Shown here piece after piece: positions 19,672 to 29,718 of a stretch of 64,000 nt of DNA. Under the pieces are notes generated by a model. That model was not told the origin of the DNA. It made no database searches and was given only the letters and a program-made list of their open reading frames with translations. The stretch's first letter is position 1, and each line of letters opens with the position of its first letter. The DNA comes from Burkholderia lata. GTDB lineage: Bacteria > Pseudomonadota > Gammaproteobacteria > Burkholderiales > Burkholderiaceae. The translations under genes were made by a program, and so were the position numbers. The DNA lies in the NCBI RefSeq assembly GCF_000012945.1, contig NC_007511.1, positions 682,001-746,000 of the forward strand, in the 5' to 3' direction.

Positions 19672-19861
19672 GCGTGCGGGCGTGTGCGGCGGGGCGCGGT
19701 TTCGTCGGACGAATGGTGGCGGATGCCGCTGCGTGTCGATGGTTGCGGTCGCATCGACTCTTCGCCCGATGTCCGGGGCCGAGCCTTTAGAATATGCGCA
19801 AACGGTTGCGTGCGATGCGCGCTCAACCGTCCGGAATGAAACCGATCACCAGCCCCGACGT

Positions 19862-20617
19862 ATGTCCATCCAGCCGATTCAGAACCGCCGCCTCTACCAG
19901 CAGATCGCCGACAAGCTCAGTGCGATGATCGAGTCCGGCGATTTTCCGCCGGGCAGCTATCTGCCGCCCGAGCGCGAACTGGCCGAACAGTTCGGCGTGT
20001 CCCGCACCTCGGTGCGCGAGGCGCTGATCGCCCTCGAAGTGAGCGGGCTCGTGAGCGTGCGCGTCGGCGACGGCGTGAAGGTGCGCCACCCTGAAGCCAC
20101 CACCGCGCCCGAACCCGATACGAAAGCCGCGCCGTTCACGATCATCGAGATCGATCCCGAACTCGGCATCGCGCTCGACCTCGATACCGAAATCCCGCCG
20201 TTCGCGCTGCTGCAGGCGCGCCGGCTGATCGAGCCGGAAGCCGCGTCGCTGGCTGCGAAGCACGGTTCGGACGAGCAGATCGAAGGGATCCACGAGGCGT
20301 TCCTGCGCAACCAGGAAGACAACCGCAGCGGCTCGCTCACGCATCCGGGCGACCGGCTGTTTCATATCCGCATCGCGGAAGCGAGCGACAACGCCGCGTA
20401 TGCGCTGATGATCAAGCAGCTGCTCGCGCACAAGTACGACCTGATGTTCCAGCGGCTGCAGTCGCTTTACATGCCGAACGACATGCCGCACCGGTCGGAA
20501 CTGGAGCACCGCGCGATCCTCGATGCGATCCGCGCACGCGACCCGGACGCCGCGCGCCGCGCGATGGCCGAGCATCTCGACGAAGTGATCCGCATCTTCG
20601 GCCGCGCGCTCGACTGA
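19862..20617 (+). CDS. GntR/FadR-family transcriptional regulator
   Basis: 251 aa. N-terminal winged helix (residues about 8-75) with the family signature PPERELAEQFGVSRTSVREALIALE, and a C-terminal FCD ligand domain with metal-type histidines (DRLFHIRIAE and the ELEHRAILDAI helix). It follows the fucose cluster in the same orientation, and a near-consensus FadR-type half-site pair lies before the first fucose gene. The likely role is substrate-responsive repression of the fucose genes; inference from position. Confidence 0.9.
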   Translation: MSIQPIQNRRLYQQIADKLSAMIESGDFPPGSYLPPERELAEQFGVSRTSVREALIALEVSGLVSVRVGDGVKVRHPEATTAPEPDTKAAPFTIIEIDPELGIALDLDTEIPPFALLQARRLIEPEAASLAAKHGSDEQIEGIHEAFLRNQEDNRSGSLTHPGDRLFHIRIAEASDNAAYALMIKQLLAHKYDLMFQRLQSLYMPNDMPHRSELEHRAILDAIRARDPDAARRAMAEHLDEVIRIFGRALD

Positions 20618-20647
20618 GCGCGCGTCGACGCGTGAACCGTTACCAGG

Positions 20648-21889
20648 TCAAAAGCGATCCGCGCGATACGGCGCCGGATCGGTGAACGGCGCTTCGCCCG
20701 TCATCATCTCGGCCAGCAGGCGGCCCGTGACGGGGCCGAGCGTCAGCCCGTGATGGTTGTGCCCGAACGAGAACCACAGCCCGCGATGCGCGGGTGCGGG
20801 GCCGATCACCGGGCGCATGTCGGGCGTGCACGGCCGGAAGCCGAGCCACGGTTGCGGGTCGAGCCGCTCGCCGAAACCGAACACGGGCCGCGCGACGCGT
20901 TCCGCGCGTTCGAGCTGCACGCCGGTCGGCGGCACCCCGCGCCGCGCGATCTCGACGCCGGTCGTCAGCCGCAGCCCGCGCCTCATCGGCGCGATCACGT
21001 AACCGTATTCGCGATCGACGATCGGCGCTGACGGCACGCCGCGCGCGGACGGTGCGTAGTGCATGTGATAGCCGCGCTTCTCGCGCAGCGGGATCTTGTA
21101 GCCGAACTTGCCGAACACCGTGTCGGACCACGGGCCGAGCGCGACGACTACCGCAGGCGCGGCGGCCATGCCGTCCTGCGTGCTGACCTGCCAGCCCGGC
21201 GACAGCGCGTCGAGGCTCGCGGCGTCGCCCGTCAGCAGCGTGCCGCCGCCTTGCACGAAGAGGTGTGCGTACGCTTTGACGAGCTCGGACGGGTCGACGA
21301 CACTTTTCGGGTCGAGCCAGTGCAGCGCGCCGCAGAAGCCGGGCGCGAGGCTCGGTTCGTGCGCGGCCAGCGCGGCCGCATCGAGCGGCGTGATGCCGAG
21401 CCCGTGGCGGCGCGCGGTGAGCCCGGCTTCGGCCACGCCGCGTTCGAATGCGGCCGGTGTGCGGAATGCCTCCAGCCAGCCGTTCGCGCGGATGAGTTCG
21501 CCGGCGCCGGCCCGCGCGATCAGCGCGTCGTGCTCGACGATGCAGCGCTCGATCAGCGGCAGCATGTCGCGCGATGCCGCCGCGTGACGCAGCGGCGCCG
21601 ATTCCCACCAGAAACGTGCAAGCCACGGCGCGAATGCGGGCAGCGACGTGCTGTGCCAGTAGAGATCGGTCGAGCGGTTCAGCGCATAACGCATCAGCGT
21701 GAACGGGCTGCGCGGGAACGGATACGGTTCGACCGACGAGCGCTCGATCAGCCCCGCGTTGCCGAAGCTCGTGCCTTCGCCGGGCGCGCCGCGATCGACG
21801 AGGGCGACCTTGCGGCCGCGATCCTGCAGGTGGAGTGCCGCGGAGACGCCGACGATGCCTGCGCCGAGAACGATGACGTCGAAATCCAT
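20648..21889 (-). CDS. FAD-dependent amino-acid dehydrogenase, DadA-like
   Basis: 413 aa. The N-terminal dinucleotide site VIVLGAGIVGVSAALHL (residues 5-21) is followed by an acidic end of strand 2, a central substrate domain, and a C-terminal FAD motif in GLWFSFGHNHHGLTLGP, a variant of the GH.GG..S strand common in D-amino-acid dehydrogenases. DadA-type enzymes deaminate D-amino acids and pass electrons to the respiratory chain. Substrate unknown. Start at 21889 marks the beginning of homology; the frame is open 35 codons upstream without support. It stands alone between the fucose cluster and an orphan gene. Confidence 0.82.
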   Translation of the reverse strand: MDFDVIVLGAGIVGVSAALHLQDRGRKVALVDRGAPGEGTSFGNAGLIERSSVEPYPFPRSPFTLMRYALNRSTDLYWHSTSLPAFAPWLARFWWESAPLRHAAASRDMLPLIERCIVEHDALIARAGAGELIRANGWLEAFRTPAAFERGVAEAGLTARRHGLGITPLDAAALAAHEPSLAPGFCGALHWLDPKSVVDPSELVKAYAHLFVQGGGTLLTGDAASLDALSPGWQVSTQDGMAAAPAVVVALGPWSDTVFGKFGYKIPLREKRGYHMHYAPSARGVPSAPIVDREYGYVIAPMRRGLRLTTGVEIARRGVPPTGVQLERAERVARPVFGFGERLDPQPWLGFRPCTPDMRPVIGPAPAHRGLWFSFGHNHHGLTLGPVTGRLLAEMMTGEAPFTDPAPYRADRF

Positions 21890-22106
21890 CGATGGTGAGT
21901 GACGGTTAGCGGCGCGCGCCCGCGATGAGGCTTGTGCGCCCGGGTTGGAGAGCCTTCGAACTGCAAGCATACTCGCGGCGGCGTGGGGCACCAAGCGGAC
22001 GCGTGTGGCCCGCGCATGGCAGGTGGCCCGGACGAGACGATTCGCGATCGTCGCGACGACGCGGGCAGTAGAATGCGCGGATTCCGGCCTTCGAAGGTGA
22101 CGCGCG

Positions 22107-22832
22107 ATGATCGAGTTGACCGCAGCGGTTTATGCGGCGGAGTTGAAACGCTACCGCGCGACCGGCAGCGTCTGGCTCGCGGCGGACGAGATTCCGGCCG
22201 ATGTCGACGTGCCGGCTGCATGGCGCGCATTGCTCGCCACGCCGGACGACATGCGAGCGGATACGCTCGTGCAGATGTGGGCCGGCGTCATCGATCGATT
22301 GCCGGCCGTTGCGCAGTTCTTTCACGAAAAGCTCGCGCGTCCGGCCGTGTTCCGCAACGACGGTGGCGACGTCGTGTTGCTCTATCCGTACACGGTCGAG
22401 CACGACGACCTGAATTTCTTCATCGGCCGCGCGCCATTGGGCGAGCGGGGGCTGGATGATGAATCACCCTGGACTGCACTGCCCGAAGATCTGCGGCGCT
22501 TTCATCGAACCGTGCATGACGGCTGGACGTTCTTTCCCGCGAATTCGATGGGGCCGGTGCCGCTCGCCGATCAGGCTGCGCTCGCGGACAAGCTCGACCT
22601 GACACCCGCCGAGACACGCAAGCTCGGCGTGAACCCGGATCTCGTGCGGGCCGTGTTTCATAACGGCAGCGGCGATTGGCTGTGCGTTGATTCGAATGAA
22701 GGGCCCGGCGGTGGCAACCCGGCAGGGTGGTTGTGGTGGCACGAAAACCCGACCGAACTCGAGCCCGTGGATTTCTGGGCCGTGATGAACGCGTGGTTCG
22801 AGATTTTCGTCGAGGAAGCCGACAAGCGATGA
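22107..22832 (+). CDS. Hypothetical protein with SUKH-like C-terminal segment
   Basis: 241 aa, no signal peptide or membrane span, acidic and tryptophan-rich. The last third reads GSGDWLCVDSNEGPGG, then WLWWHENPTELEPVDFW, resembling the core of SMI1/KNR4 (SUKH) proteins, many of which are toxin immunity proteins in bacteria. The N-terminal two thirds I do not recognise. No toxin gene is adjacent, so an immunity role is only a suggestion; a stand-alone housekeeping role is equally possible. Confidence 0.6.
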   Translation: MIELTAAVYAAELKRYRATGSVWLAADEIPADVDVPAAWRALLATPDDMRADTLVQMWAGVIDRLPAVAQFFHEKLARPAVFRNDGGDVVLLYPYTVEHDDLNFFIGRAPLGERGLDDESPWTALPEDLRRFHRTVHDGWTFFPANSMGPVPLADQAALADKLDLTPAETRKLGVNPDLVRAVFHNGSGDWLCVDSNEGPGGGNPAGWLWWHENPTELEPVDFWAVMNAWFEIFVEEADKR

Positions 22833-22880
22833 TCGGACACGCCCGGCGCCTGCCGGGCGCGCGGGCGGTCCACCGCATCG

Positions 22881-23606
22881 TCAACTCATCGCGAACAGCT
22901 TCCCCCATCGCGCCAGCACGCGCGTATCGACCCCCGCCATCCGCAGCGTTTTCCACACCACGGTCGACACCGTGTCGTAAGCGGCGATCCCGGTCGCCTG
23001 TTCGAACGGCCCGGCCAGATGCGCGGCATGCAGGTTCGTGCAGAACGTCGCCACCGCGTCCGGCCGTGCCCGCGCAGCCTGGCGCATCAACGCGGCAATC
23101 TGCGTATCGGGCACTTCCGCGAAGCTGGCGTTGTCGCGTAACCCGAGATGCTGTTCGCCCACGCAATCGATGCCGAGTTGCGCATACTGGCGCACGATTC
23201 GCTGCTGCACGTCGTCGAGATACGGCGTGACGAGGCCGAGCCGCCGCACGCCGGTGCGTTCGAGCAGTTCGTTCAACGCGAGCACGGACGTGGTCGCCGG
23301 AATGCCGGTGGCCTTCTCGATGCCGCGGCACAGGGCCGCGTCGCGTTCGAAGCCCAGCCAGCCGGCCGACGTGCCGCTCCAGCCGATCACGTCGACCCGC
23401 GCGTCGGCGAGCTGCCGCGCCGCGACCAGCATGTGCGCCGCATCGAACTGGTCGAGCGCGGTCTCGGTGAGCGCAATCTCGGTCACGGTGAAGCGAGCGA
23501 AATGCACGCTGACGTCCGGCAAGCCGGCGACGATCGCGGTCGTCAGCGGTTCGAGCGCGGTGTTCGACGACGGCGTCAGGATGCCGATGCGGATGCGCGG
23601 ATTCAT
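22881..23606 (-). CDS. Asp/Glu racemase superfamily protein with a single catalytic cysteine
   Basis: 241 aa. Opening IRIGILTPSSNTALEP matches the maleate-isomerase/arylmalonate-decarboxylase branch. Most relatives use two cysteines. Here the second is present (TFCTNLHAA, near residue 187), but the position of the first is occupied by the GWSGTSAGW loop without cysteine. That arrangement is known in arylmalonate decarboxylase, so decarboxylation or a non-racemase isomerisation is plausible. It is the last gene of the eight-gene minus-strand operon, 14 bp after the deaminase. Exact reaction unknown. Confidence 0.75.
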   Translation of the reverse strand: MNPRIRIGILTPSSNTALEPLTTAIVAGLPDVSVHFARFTVTEIALTETALDQFDAAHMLVAARQLADARVDVIGWSGTSAGWLGFERDAALCRGIEKATGIPATTSVLALNELLERTGVRRLGLVTPYLDDVQQRIVRQYAQLGIDCVGEQHLGLRDNASFAEVPDTQIAALMRQAARARPDAVATFCTNLHAAHLAGPFEQATGIAAYDTVSTVVWKTLRMAGVDTRVLARWGKLFAMS

Positions 23607-23620
23607 CGCAGGGCTTCCGT

Positions 23621-25003
23621 TCAATCGAGCAACTGACGCACCGCATCGACGGCAGCACGGCGCAGCGCAGCCAGGTCGAGGCCCGGAATCTCGCCGTTGT
23701 CCACCACGACGCGGCCATTCACGATGTTGTATTTCACTGGCGCGGGCTCGCCGGCCGCGACCGGTGCGATTGCGTAGTCGTGGAAGCCGTTGAAGCGCGG
23801 CCCGCTCACGTCGTACAGCACGAGATCGGCGGCCTGGCCTGCTTCGAGCGTGCCGACCGCGTTCAGCCCGAGCACGCGCGCGCCGCCTTGCGTGCCCCAG
23901 TGCAGCACGTCCTCGGCGGTGGTGGCCGCCGCACCGTGCGCCGCGCGATGCACGAGCCACGCAAAATTCGCTTCGTGCGTCATGCTGCCGGATTCGTTCG
24001 ACGCGACGCCATCGACACCGAGCGACACCGGCACGCCGGCCGCCGCCATGCGCGGCGCGGGCGCGATGCCGCTGCCGAGCCGCGCATTGCTGACAGGGCA
24101 GTGCGAGCAGCCGGTGCCAGTCTCGGCGAGCATCGCGATTTCGTTCGCTTCGAGATGGACGAGGTGCGCGAACCACACGTCGGGCCCGAGCCATTCGTGC
24201 TCCGCGACGAATTCGACGGGCAGCTTGCCGTAGCGCTCGCGGCAGAAATCGACGTAGCGCGTCGTCTCCGACAGGTGCGAATGCAGCCGCAGGCCCATTC
24301 CGCGCGCCGCACGCGCGACCTCGGGCAGCAGGTCGGGCGGCAGCGAGAAGGTCGGCGTGGTCGGGGCGACGACCACGCGGCGCATCGATGCCGTGCCCGC
24401 GTCGTGATAGCGCGCCTTCAGCCGCTCGATGTCGGCCAGCATCTGGTCGAGCGTCTCGGGTTGCAGCGCGGTGCCGGCGAAGCCCGGATGATCGCCGGCC
24501 GCCTGCAACGCGCCGCCGCGGCACAGCACGAAGCGCATCCCGAAGCTGGCCGCTTCGTCGAACAGCAAGTCGCCGGTCTCGGTCGTGCCGCCCGCGTGAT
24601 ACAGGTAGTGATGATCGGCGCAGGTTGTCACGCCGGACAGCAGCAGCTCCGCGAAGCCGAGCCGAGCGGCGATGCGCGCGAGTGCCGGCGTAAAGCGGGC
24701 GACGCGCGGATACGGCACGGCCGCGAGCCATTCCTGCAGGCCCGCGTTGATCCCCGACGGCACGGCTTTCAGCAGGTTCTGGAACAGGTGGTGATGCGTG
24801 TTGACCCAGCCCGGGTAGACGACGCAGTCGGTCGCGTCGATCACGCGTTCGCCGGGCAGCGGCGTGAGGCCGGGCGCGATCGTGTCGATCCGGCCGTCGC
24901 GGACGCGCAGGTCGGCGGAGCCGAGCCGCGCGGCGTCGCCGGTGCGGCCGCTCATGACCGCGATCGGGTTGCGGATCAGCAGCGAAGAAGAAGGAACACT
25001 CAT
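23621..25003 (-). CDS. COG0402 amidohydrolase, 8-oxoguanine/isoxanthopterin-deaminase-like
   Basis: 460 aa. Metal-dependent deaminase of the TRZ/ATZ group. Metal ligands are in NTHHHLFQ (near residue 71), HLSE, AHLVHL and GVDGVASNE. The THHHLFQNL loop resembles that of 8-oxoguanine deaminases. A GGAGGAGA ribosome site precedes the ATG. The next gene upstream in the operon is a nucleobase permease, so the substrate is probably an amino-substituted N-heterocycle brought in by it. Guanine, isoxanthopterin, isocytosine or s-triazine derivatives cannot be separated by sequence alone. Confidence 0.8.
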   Translation of the reverse strand: MSVPSSSLLIRNPIAVMSGRTGDAARLGSADLRVRDGRIDTIAPGLTPLPGERVIDATDCVVYPGWVNTHHHLFQNLLKAVPSGINAGLQEWLAAVPYPRVARFTPALARIAARLGFAELLLSGVTTCADHHYLYHAGGTTETGDLLFDEAASFGMRFVLCRGGALQAAGDHPGFAGTALQPETLDQMLADIERLKARYHDAGTASMRRVVVAPTTPTFSLPPDLLPEVARAARGMGLRLHSHLSETTRYVDFCRERYGKLPVEFVAEHEWLGPDVWFAHLVHLEANEIAMLAETGTGCSHCPVSNARLGSGIAPAPRMAAAGVPVSLGVDGVASNESGSMTHEANFAWLVHRAAHGAAATTAEDVLHWGTQGGARVLGLNAVGTLEAGQAADLVLYDVSGPRFNGFHDYAIAPVAAGEPAPVKYNIVNGRVVVDNGEIPGLDLAALRRAAVDAVRQLLD

Positions 25004-25090
25004 GGTCGGGTCTCCTCGGATTCGGATAGTCGGATCGTGATTCGTCGGGCGCCGCGCGCAGGCTCGACGCCGCTCGCGGCATACAGCCCG

Positions 25091-26464
25091 TCAGTCGCAC
25101 TCGCGCGCCATCGGGCTGGCGTGCGCGGCGTCGGCATGCACGTGCGATTCAACGGGTTCGGCCGCCGGCACGCCGTTGAGCAGCGCGTTGAGCAGCACCG
25201 ACACGAGGCACGCGAGCACGACGCCGCTGTGCAGGAAAGGCTGCGTCCAGTCGGGCATGTGCGCGAACACCTTCGGCGCCATCACCGGAATCAGCGCGGT
25301 CGCGATCGTGAAGCCGACGATCAGCACGTTGTAGCGGTTGTTCTCGAAGTCGACTTTCGCGAGCGTCTGCACGCCGGCGGCGACGACCACGCCGAACATC
25401 GCGATACCCGCACCGCCGAGCGCGGCCGACGGCGTCGACGCGACGATCGCGCCGATCTTCGGCACCAGCGCGACGACGCACATCAGCACGCCGCTGACCG
25501 CGACGATCCAGCGGCTGCGCACGCCGGTCAGGATCACGAGCCCGACGTTCTCCATGAACGCAATGAACGGAAACGCGGCGAACGTGCCCGCGATCGCGCT
25601 TGCGACGCCGTTCGCGCGCAGCCCGCGCACGACGTCCTCCTCGCTCACCTGCTTCTCGACGATGTCGCCGATCGCGACGAACAGGCCCATCGACTCGACC
25701 ATCTGCACGATCATCACGATGACCATCGTCAGCACCGGCACGATCGCGAACACCGGCGTGCCGAAGTGGAACGGGTAGGGCACGGTGAACCACGGCGCGG
25801 CCGCGACGTTCGTGAAGTTGCCCATCCCGAGCGCGATCGCGAGCAGGCTGCCGGCGACGAGCCCGATCAGCACCGACAGGTTGCGCAGGAACGCGTTCGC
25901 GAAGCGGTTGACCGCGAGGATCACGACCGCGACGACGAGCGCGACCGCGAGAAACGACAGCTCGCCGAACTGGAGCTTCGCCGCGTCGCCGCCGCCGGCC
26001 CACTGGTACGCGACCGGAAACAGCTGCAACCCGATCACGGTGACGATGCAGCCCGTCACGACCGGCGGGAACAGGCGGCGCAGCCGGCCGACCAGCGGCG
26101 CGGCGAAGGTCGTGATGATGCCCGCGCCGATCACCGCGCCGCATACGCCGGCGAACCCCACGCCCGGCGTCAGGCCGATCGCGATCACCGGGCCGACGCT
26201 GCTGAACGCGACGCCCTGCAGGATCGGCAGGCGCACGCCGAGCTTCCAGACGCCGACCGTTTGCAGGATCGTCGAGATGCCGGAACAGAACAGCGCGGTG
26301 CTGATCAGCACGGTCGTGTCGGCGGGCGACATCTTCAACGCCGACGCGACGATCAGCGGCACCGCGATCGCGCCGATATAGGCGACGAGCATGTGTTGCA
26401 GGCCGAGCGTCAGCATCTGGCGGCGCGGCAGGACCCGATCGACGGGATGTGAAGCAGCGTTCAT
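25091..26464 (-). CDS. NCS2 nucleobase:cation symporter
   Basis: 457 aa with about 12-14 hydrophobic segments. Family landmarks: the GLQHMLVAYIGAIAVPLIV start, LQGVAFSSVGPV, MVESMGLFVAIGD and the FMENVGLVILTGVRSR helix, which resembles the NCS2 signature. Members import xanthine, urate, uracil or related rings with H+ or Na+. Start at 26464 has an AGGAGA ribosome site; the frame continues upstream without one. Lying between the CobW and deaminase genes, it defines the type of substrate used by the operon. Confidence 0.9.
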   Translation of the reverse strand: MNAASHPVDRVLPRRQMLTLGLQHMLVAYIGAIAVPLIVASALKMSPADTTVLISTALFCSGISTILQTVGVWKLGVRLPILQGVAFSSVGPVIAIGLTPGVGFAGVCGAVIGAGIITTFAAPLVGRLRRLFPPVVTGCIVTVIGLQLFPVAYQWAGGGDAAKLQFGELSFLAVALVVAVVILAVNRFANAFLRNLSVLIGLVAGSLLAIALGMGNFTNVAAAPWFTVPYPFHFGTPVFAIVPVLTMVIVMIVQMVESMGLFVAIGDIVEKQVSEEDVVRGLRANGVASAIAGTFAAFPFIAFMENVGLVILTGVRSRWIVAVSGVLMCVVALVPKIGAIVASTPSAALGGAGIAMFGVVVAAGVQTLAKVDFENNRYNVLIVGFTIATALIPVMAPKVFAHMPDWTQPFLHSGVVLACLVSVLLNALLNGVPAAEPVESHVHADAAHASPMARECD

Positions 26465-26525
26465 GGGCGAGTCTCCTGAGGTTCGTTTTCGGGCGAGCGC
26501 GCGACGCGCCCGCCTGGCGTGCCCG

Positions 26526-27635
26526 TCAGGCCGCGACCGCCGCGGCGAGACAGGCATGGAAACGGTCGGTCAGCGCGGCGCGATCGAGATCGCGGCCGAT
26601 GAAAACGATGCGCGACGAGCGCGGCTCGCACCCCCACGCCTGCGCGGCGCGCAGTTCGATCACGCCGTGCACGCCCTGCAGCACGTAGCGCTGCGCGCGG
26701 CCCTGCACGGCGAGGATGCCTTTCATCCGGAACAGGTTCGCGGTATCGGAGTGGCGTAGCTCGCCGAGCCACGCTTCGAGCGCGTCGAGATCGACGTCGG
26801 CATCGACTTCGATGCCGACCGACGACACGCTTTCGTCGTGCTCGTGATGATCGTGATCGTCGTCGTGTGCGTGGGCTTCGTAAGCGTGGTCGTCGTGCTC
26901 ATGATCGTGCTCGTGCGCCTGTTCGTCCGCATGCGGTGCATCGGCCTGCAGCCCGTCGCTCTCGACGAGGATCTGCGCGAATTCATTCGCGCCGATCCCG
27001 AGGATGCGGTCGAGATCGACCTGCGCGTAGCTCGACGTGACGATCTCGGCCGTCGTGTTCAGCTCGCGCAGCCGCGCGGTCAGCGCATCGACGTCGGGCG
27101 TGTCGACGAGATCGACCTTGTTGATCACGATCCGGTCCGCGCAGACGATCTGGTCGACGGCCTGGTTGTCGCGGCCGTCGAGCACCAGATCGTCGAGATG
27201 CGCGCGGATATGCTTCGCATCGACCATCGTGACGACCGCGTCGAGCGCGACTTCCTTCGCGATCGGATCGTCGAGGAAGAAGGTCTGCGCGACCGGATAC
27301 GGATCGGCGAGGCCGCTCGTCTCGACGATGATGTGATCGAGCCGGTCGGGGCGCGCGACGAGCATCCGCACGATCCGCACGAGATCCTCGCGCACCGCGC
27401 CGACGCAGCACACGCAGCCGTTCGTCATCTCGTAGATTTCCTCGGTCGATTCGAGCACGAGCCCGCCGTCGATGCCGATTTCGCCGAACTCGTTCTCTAT
27501 CACCGCGATCTTGCGGCCGTGCTTCTCGCGCAGGATGTAGTTCAGCAGCGTGGTCTTGCCCGCCCCGAGAAAGCCCGTGAGCACGGTGACCGGAATCTTT
27601 TCGACGTCGCTGTGGGTGGTGTGGATGTGGGTCAT
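26526..27635 (-). CDS. CobW/COG0523 GTPase with histidine-rich loop
   Basis: 369 aa. P-loop GFLGAGKTT near residue 20, switch region GCVCC (the CxCC metal site) near residue 68, NKVD for guanine binding. Between the two domains (about residues 240-275) is a loop very rich in histidine and aspartate, typical of zinc-handling members of the family. The CobW C-terminal domain follows. COG0523 proteins deliver or allocate metals. Here the operon encodes three metal-dependent amidohydrolases, which are probable clients. Its start overlaps the ubiX stop by 4 bp. Confidence 0.88.
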   Translation of the reverse strand: MTHIHTTHSDVEKIPVTVLTGFLGAGKTTLLNYILREKHGRKIAVIENEFGEIGIDGGLVLESTEEIYEMTNGCVCCVGAVREDLVRIVRMLVARPDRLDHIIVETSGLADPYPVAQTFFLDDPIAKEVALDAVVTMVDAKHIRAHLDDLVLDGRDNQAVDQIVCADRIVINKVDLVDTPDVDALTARLRELNTTAEIVTSSYAQVDLDRILGIGANEFAQILVESDGLQADAPHADEQAHEHDHEHDDHAYEAHAHDDDHDHHEHDESVSSVGIEVDADVDLDALEAWLGELRHSDTANLFRMKGILAVQGRAQRYVLQGVHGVIELRAAQAWGCEPRSSRIVFIGRDLDRAALTDRFHACLAAAVAA

Positions 27636-28246
27636 GATGCGTCTCCGTTGAGTCGGTTGGGCTGCGGATGGTGCCGGGATTCGCTGTCCTTCCAGCGATG
27701 GACGGTGCGGGAATCGAGGTCGAACAGGTCGAGCACGCGGCCGAGCGTGTGGTCGATCATCTGGTCGAGCGAAGCGGGGCGCGCATAGAACGCCGGCACG
27801 GGCGGCGCGACGATCGCGCCCATTTCCGTGACGGCGGCCATGTTGCGCAGATGCGTGAGCGTGTACGGCGTTTCGCGTGCGAGCAGCACGAGCCGGCGGC
27901 GCTCCTTCAGTACGACGTCGGCCGCGCGCGAGATCAGGCCGGATGAAAGGCCGCTCGCGATCTCGGCGAGCGTCTTCATCGAGCATGGCGCGACGATCAT
28001 TCCGAGCGTGCGGAACGACCCGCTCGAGATCGGTGCCGCGATGTCGTCGCTGCGGTACAGCACGCTCGCGAGCGCGGTGATGTCGGACAGCCGGAAGTCG
28101 GTCTCGTGCGCCATCGTCAACGCGGCGGCGCGCGACACGACCACGTGCGTCTCGATGTCGAGTTCGCGCAGCAGCGCGAGCAGCCGCATCCCGTACACGA
28201 AGCCGGACGCGCCGCTGATGCCGACCACGAGCCGCCGCGCGCTCAT
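27632..28246 (-). CDS. ubiX: UbiX-family flavin prenyltransferase
   Basis: 204 aa. The nucleotide/flavin segment [15 protein letters not shown] starts at residue 9. The [25 protein letters not shown] stretch and the [13 protein letters not shown] loop are those of UbiX/Pad1 proteins, which make prenylated FMN for UbiD decarboxylases. It overlaps ubiD by 4 bp, the classical partnership. Because this copy lies in a catabolic operon it likely serves the neighbouring UbiD protein rather than ubiquinone synthesis. Confidence 0.9.
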   Translation of the reverse strand: MSARRLVVGISGASGFVYGMRLLALLRELDIETHVVVSRAAALTMAHETDFRLSDITALASVLYRSDDIAAPISSGSFRTLGMIVAPCSMKTLAEIASGLSSGLISRAADVVLKERRRLVLLARETPYTLTHLRNMAAVTEMGAIVAPPVPAFYARPASLDQMIDHTLGRVLDLFDLDSRTVHRWKDSESRHHPQPNRLNGDAS

Positions 28247-29637
28247 CGCGACGCTCCGCCGAGTTGCGCGATCACTTGCGCGGCGCGCTGCATCGCGGCG
28301 TCGCCGACACGTGCGCGCACGCCGTCGAAGCGCGAGCCGCGCGTCGCGTCGATCCCCATCCGCGACGTCGTGCCGTCGGACGACGACGACGGATCGAGCG
28401 GGCTGCCGGGCAGGCCGTCGACGACGAACAGGTCGCGGTGCGGCTGGAAGTGCGTCGCGATGGCCCACAGAACCTGCGCGTCGTCGGTGATGTCGACGTC
28501 GCTGTCGACCGCGATGACGTTCTTCAGGTACGGGTCCCAGCCGAGCAGCGCAAGCATGATCTGGCGCGCTTCGCCGTCGCGCGACTGCTTCAGCGCGACG
28601 TAGCAGTGGAAGTGCGTGCCGGAATTCGGGTAGTGAATGGCGGTGACGGACGGAAAGCGCGCCTTCAGCTTTTCGCTCATCTCGGCTTCGCGCGGCAGCC
28701 GCGCAAGCGTCAGGTGCTCCGCGTACGGGCCGCCGACCACATCGACGAGCCACGCGTCCTTGCGCCGCATCATCGCGTCGATGCGCAGTACGTTGTTGGT
28801 CGAGCGGTCCGACGAGTAGCCGGTGAATTCGCCGAACGGGCCTTCTTCCGCATGCGCATCGGGATCGATCGTGCCTTCGAGCACGAACTCAGCGGCGGCC
28901 GGTACGCCGATGCCGTGACGCGGCGTGCGCACGAGTTGCAGCGGTGCGCCGAACAGTCCGCCGGCGATCGCGCGCTCGTCCGCGCCGAACGGCACGCGCG
29001 CGGCGGCCGCGAGCATGAACAGCGGATGCGCGCCGATCACCATCGCGACTTTCAGCGTGTCGCCGCGCGCCTTGGCGGTCTGCAACATCCGCCACAGATG
29101 TCCGCGCGAATGCAGGCTCGTCGCCAGCGCGTTGCGTGCATGCGGCATCGAGCGGTGGTAGCTCAGGTTCGCGACGCCCGTCACCGGATCTTCGGCAACG
29201 ATCACCGCGTTGGTCACGTAGGGCCCGCGATCCGTTTCGAAGTGGCGGATCATCGGCAGTTGTGCGAGATCGACCGCATCGCCTTCGGTCACCTGATCGA
29301 GCACGGAGCCGTGCGGCACGACGACCGGCGCGACGGGCGCGTTCGCACGCTGTTGCCACGCGTCGAACAGGCCGTTCGCCTCGACGCCGAACAGCCGGCC
29401 GATGCGCGTGCGGGACGCAAATACGTTGGTGACGAGCGGCGTCGAAAGGCCGTCGACGCGCTCGCAGACGAGCATCTCGTGCCGCCCGCGCGCGGCGAGC
29501 GACGCGACGACGGCCGTGACGTCCTGGTCGGCGGACAGCGGCTGCGCGAGCGTCAGCACGTCGTCCGGAAAGCGTTCGCGATACGCGTTCGCGAAGTGAT
29601 GGAAATCCTGCTGCTCGGCGAAAAGGCTGGACGCCAT
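28243..29637 (-). CDS. UbiD-family prenylated-FMN decarboxylase
   Basis: 464 aa. UbiD fold with the conserved arginine in NLSYHR near residue 174, the glutamates of the E-R-E catalytic set in [11 protein letters not shown] near residue 275, and the DSDVDITD metal loop near residue 385. These enzymes reversibly (de)carboxylate aromatic, heteroaromatic or unsaturated acids. Together with UbiX, the NCS2 permease and the deaminase, a heterocyclic carboxylate is the likely substrate. Length (464) is slightly short of the ubiquinone UbiD (about 500). Confidence 0.88.
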   Translation of the reverse strand: MASSLFAEQQDFHHFANAYRERFPDDVLTLAQPLSADQDVTAVVASLAARGRHEMLVCERVDGLSTPLVTNVFASRTRIGRLFGVEANGLFDAWQQRANAPVAPVVVPHGSVLDQVTEGDAVDLAQLPMIRHFETDRGPYVTNAVIVAEDPVTGVANLSYHRSMPHARNALATSLHSRGHLWRMLQTAKARGDTLKVAMVIGAHPLFMLAAAARVPFGADERAIAGGLFGAPLQLVRTPRHGIGVPAAAEFVLEGTIDPDAHAEEGPFGEFTGYSSDRSTNNVLRIDAMMRRKDAWLVDVVGGPYAEHLTLARLPREAEMSEKLKARFPSVTAIHYPNSGTHFHCYVALKQSRDGEARQIMLALLGWDPYLKNVIAVDSDVDITDDAQVLWAIATHFQPHRDLFVVDGLPGSPLDPSSSSDGTTSRMGIDATRGSRFDGVRARVGDAAMQRAAQVIAQLGGASR

Positions 29638-29718
29638 GATGCACTCCGTCGGATACGGAAGGGGAAAGGCCGGATCGCACGCGTGTTCAAGGCGGTACGC
29701 GATCCGGCTGCCGGCGCG

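Noticed and set aside
23780..26452. 890-aa plus-strand open frame, His/Asp/Arg-rich
   Set aside because: Shadow of the NCS2 permease and deaminase genes; composition follows from reversed membrane codons.
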